A DNA stretch of 10,562 bases, from contig JAFQDY010000236.1 in the NCBI GenBank assembly GCA_017399325.1, positions 1 through 10,562 of the forward strand, written 5' to 3'. The DNA comes from Oscillospiraceae bacterium (GTDB lineage: Bacteria; Bacillota; Clostridia; Oscillospirales; Oscillospiraceae). Numbering within the stretch: position 1 is the stretch's first letter; every line of letters starts with the position of its first letter. Below are positions 1 to 5,763 of this stretch, piece by piece. The notes under the pieces are model-generated. The model made no database searches. It was not told where the DNA came from and saw nothing but the letters and a program-made list of their open reading frames with translations. The translations under genes were made by a program, and so were the position numbers.

Positions 1-401
1 TCACCGGTATCCGGCTGGGACACCAGCATATTGTCGGTATCTACGCCCAATGCAGCAGCATAGACAGGATCCAATGCGTGCTCAGCATCCACGAAAGCAA
101 CTTCGCCGCCCATTTTCTGGGCCTCTGCCAAAATGTGCAGAGCCAGCGTGGTCTTACCGGAGGATTCCGGTCCGTAGATCTCAATGATACGGCCCTTGGG
201 AACACCGCCGATGCCTAGCGCTGCGTCCAGCGCCAAAGAACCGGTGGGGATCGCGTCCACATTCATCTCGGGACGGTCGCCCAAGCGCATCACAGTACCC
301 TTGCCGAAATTCTTCTCAATTTGGGAAAGCGCCGTCTGCAAAGCCTTTTTCTTATCGGTTGCAGGTGTGGGAGTTTCGTAGGTTGTTTTCTTTGTAGCCA
401 T
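1..401 (-). CDS. recA: RecA recombinase, N-terminal part (3' end cut by window edge)
   Basis: RecA is the cytoplasmic ATPase that forms filaments on single-stranded DNA, drives homologous strand exchange and triggers LexA self-cleavage. The first 133 residues are visible, of about 350 usual for the family. The Walker A loop GPESSGKT lies at residues 77-84, and the VDAEHALDP block (104-112) carries the catalytic glutamate Glu107, equivalent to E. coli Glu96. The family block QIEKNFGKGTVMRLGD (27-42) is also clear. A Lys/Thr/Pro-rich leader of about 17 residues precedes the conserved core. The start is the ATG at 401-399, with the ribosome binding site AGGAAGGA at 411-418 and a 9-nt spacer. The stop codon of prmC lies only 2 nt upstream, so the binding site sits inside prmC and translation is probably coupled. 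No separate recA promoter or LexA operator was recognised. Identity is certain; only the gene's end is unknown. Confidence 0.98.
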   Translation of the reverse strand, partial: MATKKTTYETPTPATDKKKALQTALSQIEKNFGKGTVMRLGDRPEMNVDAIPTGSLALDAALGIGGVPKGRIIEIYGPESSGKTTLALHILAEAQKMGGEVAFVDAEHALDPVYAAALGVDTDNMLVSQPDTG

Positions 402-403
402 AG

Positions 404-1279
404 TTATACATCCTTCCTGTCATAGCGGGCCAGTACCGCCCGTTCTCTGTCGTTATAATCTCTGGAGCGCTCCAGCACGGTATACCCGTTAGACTCCAAA
501 ATTTCGCACACCGCGTCGCCCTGCCCCATACCGAACTCGAAGCATAGGTAACCGCGAGGTTTGAGTGCAGCCGAGAAGTCTTCTGCAATTGCCCGGTAGA
601 AGTCCAGGCCGTCAGACCCGCCGTGAAGCGCCAGCCGGGGTTCATAGCGGGCCACGCTATCGGGCAGTTGTAACATCTCTCTGGTCGTAATATACGGCGG
701 GTTTGACACGATCAAGTCAAATTTGCCGAGAAATGTGGGCGGCTTTTGCAAGGCATCTACCTGCACGCAAGCCACTCTGCCTGTCAGTTTGTGGGCAACC
801 ACATTCTTTTTTGCCACATCCAACGCCTTACGGGACACATCCGCCAGCGTGACTTTTCCGTCAGGAATTTTCTTTGCAATCGCAAGACCGATGCATCCCG
901 AACCGGTGCACAGATCCAAAATTCTGGGGTTGTCATTGAGCAGCAAGGCTTGCCGGATCGCCATATCCGTAACCGCGCAGGTGTCGTCTCTGGGAATCAG
1001 CACATCGGGATTTACCGTCAGTTTCAAACCGTGGAAATCCCATTCGCCCAGCACATAGGCCAGCGGTTCGCCGGATAAGACCCGCTGCACAAGGGTTTCC
1101 AAGTCATTGGATACTTCCTTGGAGACATACATTTCCCTTTGGGCAATGATCTGCTCGGGAGTTTTCCCTGTTACATGGCACAGAAGATTGCGGGTCAAAA
1201 AGCCGGCAGTCTGCTCGTCCTCCTGCTCCATAAATCTGCGCCGCGTTTCCAGATATAACTGGGATATCGTTTTTACCAA
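404..1279 (-). CDS. prmC: PrmC, release factor N5-glutamine methyltransferase (TTG start)
   Basis: PrmC uses S-adenosylmethionine to methylate the glutamine of the GGQ motif of peptide-chain release factors RF1 and RF2, which speeds translation termination. The protein is 291 aa, normal for the family. An N-terminal helical release-factor-binding domain spans about residues 1-85. The Rossmann methyltransferase fold follows, with SAM motif I DLCTGSGCIG at 122-131 and the catalytic NPPYI at 193-197. The usual IPRPETE block reads IPRDDT (95-100). The start is the TTG at 1279-1277: GAGGGGG at 1287-1293 sits 7 nt upstream, and the nearby ATG at 1286 is in another frame. The gene overlaps the DUF1385 gene by 7 nt and is followed 2 nt later by recA. 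In many Firmicutes DUF1385-prmC is followed by prfA; here recA takes that place. Confidence 0.95.
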   Translation of the reverse strand: MVKTISQLYLETRRRFMEQEDEQTAGFLTRNLLCHVTGKTPEQIIAQREMYVSKEVSNDLETLVQRVLSGEPLAYVLGEWDFHGLKLTVNPDVLIPRDDTCAVTDMAIRQALLLNDNPRILDLCTGSGCIGLAIAKKIPDGKVTLADVSRKALDVAKKNVVAHKLTGRVACVQVDALQKPPTFLGKFDLIVSNPPYITTREMLQLPDSVARYEPRLALHGGSDGLDFYRAIAEDFSAALKPRGYLCFEFGMGQGDAVCEILESNGYTVLERSRDYNDRERAVLARYDRKDV

Positions 1280-2256
1280 CGGTCATCCCCCTCATGTTCC
1301 GGAAGCACAGCCTCCAGCGCAGTTATGCCCACTTCGATCATACTGTCGTCCGGTTCGTTTGTAGTGAACTTCTGGAACAACATTCCCGGTGCGGAAAGCG
1401 CGTGGGTAAACCAATTATCGTGCCGTCCGACCCAGCGGTTGATCTCATAACTGAAGGCAACCACCAAGGGCAGCAGCAACAGTTTGAATGTGATCATAAT
1501 CAACCGGTACAGAAAACTGCCGTGCATAGCCGCCAAAGCAGGAATCACCGCCAGCAGCAGCGAAGATGCCACTGAAAAAAGCAGAATGGAGATGATCATA
1601 ACCACCAAAAGGAAACTGGTGCCGCATCTGGGGTGCAATCTTGTCTGCTGGCGGACATTCTCCACTGTTAGTGGCAAGCCTGCCTCGTAGCAGCGTATGG
1701 TTTTATGCTCTGCGCCGTGGTAGGCAAAGACCCGTTTCATCTCCCCCATCCGGGAAACCAGAATAATGTAAACGCAAAACAGAGCGATCCGGATCACGCC
1801 TTCCACCAGATTCAGCAGAAGCGTACTCTCGATCCAGCGGTCGAAGAAACTGCCCAAGATCATAGGGATCAAGAAAAACAAAACGATGGACAGACCCAAA
1901 CCCATTGCCACGGCAAAGCCAACAAGCAACTGCTGGAATTTTTTGTCGCCCAGTTTCTTTTCCAGCCACTGGTCAAATTTGGAAGGTGTTTCCTCCGCCT
2001 GTTCAGGGGACAAGTCCGCAGAGCGCATCAGCGCCTTGACGCCGCAAATTTGGGCATCAAAGAAAGACACCGGGCCGCGGATGATCGGCCATGTAAGCGG
2101 CGAAGTCTTCGGGCGCACCTTCCGGTCGGAGACCTCAACGGTCAGGCCCTCTTTGCCGCGCACAACAATGGCGTCCTTCTGCGGGCCGCGCATCATAAGG
2201 CCCTCAATCAGCGCTTGTCCGCCAATCATTGTCTTAAATTTCTCCTGATTTGCCAT
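1273..2256 (-). CDS. DUF1385 (YqhQ-like) multi-pass membrane protein
   Basis: This is a member of the DUF1385 family, represented by Bacillus subtilis YqhQ; no reaction is established for it. The 327-aa length fits the family. The N-terminal signature GGQALIEGLMMRGP is at residues 12-25. Hydrophobic, probably membrane-spanning segments lie at about 112-137, 148-168, 212-240 and 250-272. Between the second and third is the strongly conserved loop YHGAEHKT (179-186), followed by LHPRCGTSF (207-215). The clustered His and Glu residues could bind a metal, but that is inference. The C-terminus carries the usual acidic EPDD segment (301-304). The ATG at 2256 has AGAAAGGA at 2263-2270 with a 6-nt spacer. 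The gene starts 13 nt after the histidine kinase stop and overlaps prmC by 7 nt, the DUF1385-prmC pairing common in Firmicutes. Confidence 0.92.
   Translation of the reverse strand: MANQEKFKTMIGGQALIEGLMMRGPQKDAIVVRGKEGLTVEVSDRKVRPKTSPLTWPIIRGPVSFFDAQICGVKALMRSADLSPEQAEETPSKFDQWLEKKLGDKKFQQLLVGFAVAMGLGLSIVLFFLIPMILGSFFDRWIESTLLLNLVEGVIRIALFCVYIILVSRMGEMKRVFAYHGAEHKTIRCYEAGLPLTVENVRQQTRLHPRCGTSFLLVVMIISILLFSVASSLLLAVIPALAAMHGSFLYRLIMITFKLLLLPLVVAFSYEINRWVGRHDNWFTHALSAPGMLFQKFTTNEPDDSMIEVGITALEAVLPEHEGDDRW
1287..1293 (-). promoter_or_regulatory. Ribosome binding site deciding the TTG start of prmC
   Basis: GAGGGGG on the minus strand lies 7 nt upstream of the TTG at 1279-1277 and inside the 3' end of the DUF1385 gene. 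An ATG at 1286-1284 lies between the two but opens a different, short frame. The start is therefore TTG, in a TTGGTAA junction where the last four bases include the stop codon of the upstream gene. Confidence 0.7.
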
Positions 2257-2269
2257 AGTTTTTCCTTTC

Positions 2270-3706
2270 TTACTGAGAGGCAGGAAGCCGCACAGTTACC
2301 AGTGTTCCGCCGGCAAGGGCATTTTCCAGAATCAACTCTCCGCCATGCATTTGCACGATCTCGTCACTGACCGCAAGACCGATGCCCGTGCCTCTGGCTT
2401 TGGAACTTCCCTTATAGAATTTCTTCTTTACCAAAGACAGTTCATCTTCCGGGATTCCCGGGCCGTAGTCGCGGATGTAAATATTCACATAATCGTCTTT
2501 ATACACAATGCCGGCGTCAATCATTTTTCCCTCACCGCCGTGTTTGACGGCGTTGCTGAGGATATTTAAGAATACCTGCCGCAGACGCTGGGGGTCGCAG
2601 GAAATCTCGGGGATCTCCTGGTCATTGTCCTCATATTTCAGACTAATGCCCTCATCTGCCAGGCGGCTTCCGTACATAAACACGGTGTCTTCGAATTCTG
2701 CGCGAATGTCCACCGTTTCCATATTCAGCGTCATTTTCTCATCCTGCAGGCGGGTAAAGTCCAGCAGGTCCACCACCATACCCGTCAGCCGGTCTGCTTC
2801 CCTGTGAATGATCCGCACGCCACGGCGTGTATCGTTGTCCAGTTTGTCAGAACCAAGAAGGGTCTCACTCCAGCCGGTAATGGCGGTCAGCGGTGTCCGC
2901 AGTTCGTGGGACAGTGAGGAGATAAAATCACGCTGGATCTTCTCGTTTTCGCTGATCTTCAGCGACATCTCGTTGATCATCTGGGCCAGATCGCCGATCT
3001 CGTCGTCAAACTGGGCCTGAATTTGGATGCCGTAACTGCCGTTGGCGATCTTTTGGGATTTGTCGATGATCTCTCCCAAAGGAACAAGAATGGAACGAAT
3101 GTAATAATTGCTGCTGAAAAGCATGATCAGCACGACAATGGACAGCGCGCCAAAAGAAACGGCACCGACTGTGAGGATCTGTCTGTCCATCTTGTCGGTA
3201 GAAGTCACATACCGCAGCACACCGATCACTTCACCGTTGCTGTAGATCATCGGGCTGGATACTGCCATGATCCGTTCCCCTGTTTGGGGATTTTTACCCA
3301 CAAAGGAAGAAATTCCGCGGGTCGTTACCGCCTCTGAAACATCGGGTGTTGCAGGGGCTTTGCCGACCCAACTGCCGTAAGAAGATGCCACCATACGCCC
3401 ATCGGCATTGATAAATTGCAACTCAATGAAATTGCGGTCTTCAAAGGTTTGGGCATAGGTGATGCAAGACTGGTAGTAGTCCTTATAGTTTTGGCTTAAC
3501 GAGTCCGCAAAGAACTCTGTGGTGGATTGGGCGCGGTTGCGCATATCCGACTCCATAGCCGAATAGTAACTGGCCGCAAAGAATGCCATGATAAGCAAAA
3601 CGCACACCACGCCAAGGCCACAGGCCACGGCTACAGTATTTACCAACCAACGGCGACGCAAGCCTTTGATCTTAATTGCGCCCAAATGAATCTTACTTTT
3701 TCTCAT
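2270..3706 (-). CDS. Membrane sensor histidine kinase, HAMP-HisKA-HATPase (PhoR/WalK-like layout)
   Basis: This is the sensor of a two-component system; it should autophosphorylate and pass phosphate to the regulator encoded just upstream. Numbered from the ATG at 3706 (478 aa), transmembrane segment 1 is at about 22-46. An extracellular region of roughly 130 residues follows and looks like a single-Cache/PAS-type fold (inference). Transmembrane segment 2 is at about 178-201, then a HAMP linker to about 254. The HisKA box SLSHELRTPL has the phosphorylated His267. The ATPase domain has the N box around Asn385 (NILSNAVKH), G1 box DYGPGIP (413-419) and G2 box GTGIGLAV (439-446). All catalytic boxes are intact. 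The ATG at 3706 overlaps the regulator's stop by 4 nt (ATGA), the usual coupling; another in-frame ATG at 3715 would add three residues and overlap 13 nt. The stimulus cannot be read from the sequence. Confidence 0.93.
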   Translation of the reverse strand: MRKSKIHLGAIKIKGLRRRWLVNTVAVACGLGVVCVLLIMAFFAASYYSAMESDMRNRAQSTTEFFADSLSQNYKDYYQSCITYAQTFEDRNFIELQFINADGRMVASSYGSWVGKAPATPDVSEAVTTRGISSFVGKNPQTGERIMAVSSPMIYSNGEVIGVLRYVTSTDKMDRQILTVGAVSFGALSIVVLIMLFSSNYYIRSILVPLGEIIDKSQKIANGSYGIQIQAQFDDEIGDLAQMINEMSLKISENEKIQRDFISSLSHELRTPLTAITGWSETLLGSDKLDNDTRRGVRIIHREADRLTGMVVDLLDFTRLQDEKMTLNMETVDIRAEFEDTVFMYGSRLADEGISLKYEDNDQEIPEISCDPQRLRQVFLNILSNAVKHGGEGKMIDAGIVYKDDYVNIYIRDYGPGIPEDELSLVKKKFYKGSSKARGTGIGLAVSDEIVQMHGGELILENALAGGTLVTVRLPASQ

Positions 3707-4383
3707 GTGCCCCATTTATAGCCGAAGCCCCAAACCGTTGTGATATAGGTGGGGTTCGTCGCATCGTCCTCAATTTTAATACGCAGACGGCGGATATTCA
3801 CATCTACGATCTTCAGTTCACCCTCGTAATCCCGACCCCATACAGCAGACAGGATATCCTCACGGGACAACGCCCGGCTGGGGTTTTGCATAAACAGTTT
3901 CAAAATGGAATACTCTACCTGGGTCAGGCGGATCCGGTTGCCGGACTTGTCCAGGGTATGGTTGCGGGTATTCATCAAAAATGGTCCCTGACTGATCAGT
4001 TCCGTATCCATACCACCGCCGATGCGACGATACAGCGCGTCAATACGGGCGGTCAGTTCTGCCGGTGAGAACGGCTTGGTCACGTAGTCGTCTGCGCCGG
4101 TCATAAGGCCCGTGACTTTGTCCATTTCCTGGGTGCGGGCGGTGAGCATAATGATGCCGATCTGCTTGCTGGTAGCGCGAATGCGGCGGCAGACTTCAAA
4201 GCCGTCGATGTCCGGCAGCATCACATCTAAGATCGCAACACCAATATCCGGATAGCGCTGCAGTTTTTCCAGCGCCTCCATACCGGTGCCCGCTTCAATG
4301 GCATCGTAGCCTGCCCGTTTCAGATTGATAACCACGAAACTGCGGATATTCACTTCATCTTCCAAAATCAATACTTTTTTCAT
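3703..4383 (-). CDS. OmpR/PhoB-family response regulator
   Basis: This is the DNA-binding output protein of the two-component pair, 226 aa, standard length for the OmpR/PhoB family. The receiver domain (about 1-120) has the acidic pocket Glu8/Asp9, phospho-acceptor Asp53 in LDVMLPD, switch Thr81 and Lys103 in the TKPF motif, so it should be phosphorylatable. The winged-helix DNA-binding domain covers about 128-226. Its recognition-helix region is VDVNIRRLRIKIE (193-205) and its C-terminal wing is TVWGFGYKW (216-224). The ATG at 4383 is preceded by AAGAGGA at 4390-4396 with a 6-nt spacer. The gene lies 11 nt after the lipoprotein gene and overlaps the kinase start, so the three are almost certainly co-transcribed. 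Target promoters are unknown; self-regulation from the promoter at 5734-5762 is possible but no repeated operator was identified. Confidence 0.95.
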   Translation of the reverse strand: MKKVLILEDEVNIRSFVVINLKRAGYDAIEAGTGMEALEKLQRYPDIGVAILDVMLPDIDGFEVCRRIRATSKQIGIIMLTARTQEMDKVTGLMTGADDYVTKPFSPAELTARIDALYRRIGGGMDTELISQGPFLMNTRNHTLDKSGNRIRLTQVEYSILKLFMQNPSRALSREDILSAVWGRDYEGELKIVDVNIRRLRIKIEDDATNPTYITTVWGFGYKWGT

Positions 4384-4394
4384 CTTTTATCCTC

Positions 4395-5711
4395 TTAGGT
4401 TTCACCGGTGTTCCAATCCCGGTGGATCAGGTTGAAATTATGGATCAAACTTTGCTGGGTAATGTAGTAGTCGCTGGCTGCGCTCTCCAAACTGGCAGCA
4501 TAGATCACGGAATTGGTCTTTTCCAGCACGAACCGGTCGTTGAACTCACTCTGCTCTTCCCGGTTAGCGCCGTTGAGCACATAAACGGTAAACAGTTTTG
4601 TTGCTTCCGAATATTCCGCATCCCAGAGATAAAACTCGTGGGCATTACCCATACATTTTGCCGTCACCTGCAGCGCAAGCAATTCATTGAACTGCACATA
4701 CCAGCCGCCGGCAGACACATAGTAAGTGTAGAGTTTCTCTACCATTTTACCGTCGCTGCCCATTGCATACCAGCAGATCATATCACAGTTGTCTGTAGGT
4801 GCCATACTCTCCAGCGGGACGGTAGAAACCAATTTTGGCAGTTCCAAAATGCCGTCTTTATCCATATCGTCTGCATAAATAAAGTAATTTCGCAGGGTTT
4901 GCATACCGCTCACAGAGCCGTCAGAATGGCTTAAGTTCACCAAAACCTTCTCTTTTACCGTGTAGATATCGGTGATCAGCGAAGTGTCTGCTACGGTGCT
5001 GGCTACATAAAGCGCCGTCTTTCCGTCCTGCAGTTTGCCCACAATCACCCGCTTGAGTTTGTCAACGGGCGCAGACATACTGGCTTCGTTGGAGCGCTCC
5101 ATAACGCCGGCGTTCAAACTGTAAAGTTCCGCGATGCCGTTATCCGTCTCGCCCATATTGGGGCGCAGCACGAACAGTTCCCCAAGCAGATCGTCATTAA
5201 AGTCTGCGGTAATGAACTTTTTGTAGTTTACGGAGATCAGTTTTTCGGCCTTGCCGCTTGAAAAGGTATAGACAGAAACTGACCGGACCAATTGGTCGCT
5301 GATCTGACGTCCCACAACCATTTCCACACCGGGTTTCTCGTCCATCTGGATATATTCCACCTGGTCAAAGGCCGCACCGCTGCTGTCAATGGTGTCTGTG
5401 TGGACGAATCCCTCGTCCACCCGGCTGAATATCAGAATCCGCAGCGGAAGTTCCGATCCGCCTTTGGTAAAGACCAGGTATTCCTGCTCGCCGTCGCCGT
5501 TTAGGTCAGCCATTTGCACCGTCTGCTGGTTTTCGCCGCTGAGGGGCGCGCAAAATTCAAGTCCTGCCATAGCAGAGTTCAAAACCGCCTGCAGATTGCT
5601 GTAATCTTCAGACCGCTTGGGAAGTTGGTACATTGGGTTTGCCTTTTGCATTGCGCAGCCGGAAAGTAACAGTGCCACCGCAAGCAGGCAAACAAGATAT
5701 TTCTTTCTCAC
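4395..5711 (-). CDS. Secreted lipoprotein with Asp-rich calcium-type loops, function unknown (GTG start)
   Basis: I do not recognise a named family. The 438-aa protein begins with a lipoprotein signal peptide: positive MRKK, a hydrophobic core at 5-16 and lipobox LSGC with Cys19 as the lipidated residue. It should be anchored on the outer face of the membrane. The mature part has two clean Asp-rich loops of the DxNxDG or DxDxDG type followed by Glu, at 69-77 and 282-290, and a degenerate one at 170-178. Such loops occur in FG-GAP/VCBS beta-propeller repeats and bind calcium. Repeated strand-rich blocks after each loop fit a propeller-like fold (inference). The start is GTG at 5711-5709 with GAGGTG at 5719-5724. 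The gene is first behind a good promoter and directly precedes the two-component genes, so it may feed or modulate that sensor, although nothing in the sequence proves it. Confidence 0.85.
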   Translation of the reverse strand: MRKKYLVCLLAVALLLSGCAMQKANPMYQLPKRSEDYSNLQAVLNSAMAGLEFCAPLSGENQQTVQMADLNGDGEQEYLVFTKGGSELPLRILIFSRVDEGFVHTDTIDSSGAAFDQVEYIQMDEKPGVEMVVGRQISDQLVRSVSVYTFSSGKAEKLISVNYKKFITADFNDDLLGELFVLRPNMGETDNGIAELYSLNAGVMERSNEASMSAPVDKLKRVIVGKLQDGKTALYVASTVADTSLITDIYTVKEKVLVNLSHSDGSVSGMQTLRNYFIYADDMDKDGILELPKLVSTVPLESMAPTDNCDMICWYAMGSDGKMVEKLYTYYVSAGGWYVQFNELLALQVTAKCMGNAHEFYLWDAEYSEATKLFTVYVLNGANREEQSEFNDRFVLEKTNSVIYAASLESAASDYYITQQSLIHNFNLIHRDWNTGET

Positions 5712-5718
5712 TGGGCAG

Positions 5719-5724
5719 CACCTC
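5719..5724 (-). promoter_or_regulatory. Ribosome binding site deciding the GTG start of the lipoprotein gene
   Basis: On the minus strand GAGGTG lies 7 nt upstream of the GTG at 5711. No ATG in frame gives a complete signal peptide, whereas this GTG is followed at once by the positively charged, then hydrophobic, lipoprotein leader. If transcription starts near 5727 as the promoter predicts, the leader is only about 16 nt and the binding site lies almost at the 5' end of the transcript. Confidence 0.75.
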
Positions 5725-5733
5725 TTTCTTTCT

Positions 5734-5762
5734 AGTATAACACAAACGATGTAAAATGGAAA
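5734..5762 (-). promoter_or_regulatory. Sigma-A-type promoter with extended -10, upstream of the lipoprotein/two-component run
   Basis: On the minus strand the -35 hexamer TTTCCA (5757-5762, four of six matches to TTGACA) is separated by exactly 17 nt from the -10 hexamer TATACT (5734-5739, five of six matches to TATAAT). The -10 is preceded by TGT, giving the extended TGnTATACT form. The expected start point is about 5727. The element fills the only intergenic gap over 16 nt in the window, the 52 bp between dnaE and the lipoprotein gene, and the -35 begins 1 nt after the dnaE stop codon. No hairpin-plus-T-run terminator is seen in the gap, so read-through from dnaE may add to its output. Confidence 0.75.
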
Positions 5763-5763
5763 G

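Noticed and set aside
462..475. 14-bp perfect palindrome CTGGAGCGCTCCAG in prmC, about 60 bp before recA, whose 12-bp core TGGAGCGCTCCA recurs at 5090-5101 in the lipoprotein gene; considered as a shared operator.
   Set aside because: Both copies encode Glu-Arg-Ser as GAG CGC TCC, which is itself mostly palindromic. Several 12-bp palindromes and repeated 12-mers are expected by chance in 10.5 kb, and the second copy is not near a start site. It does not resemble a LexA box.
430..490. TATAAC on the minus strand inside prmC as a possible -10 for recA.
   Set aside because: At 17-nt spacing the -35 position reads CCGTGC, which bears little resemblance to TTGACA, so support is too weak to annotate.
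1705..2370. Plus-strand open frame of 221 codons across the DUF1385 gene and the kinase 3' end.
   Set aside because: It spans two well-supported minus-strand genes, is rich in His, Gln and Arg as expected of antisense reading, and shows no family signature.
5712..5763. Possible terminator after dnaE.
   Set aside because: The 52-bp gap is AT-rich but contains no stem-loop followed by a T run on the minus strand; it is explained by the promoter and ribosome binding site.
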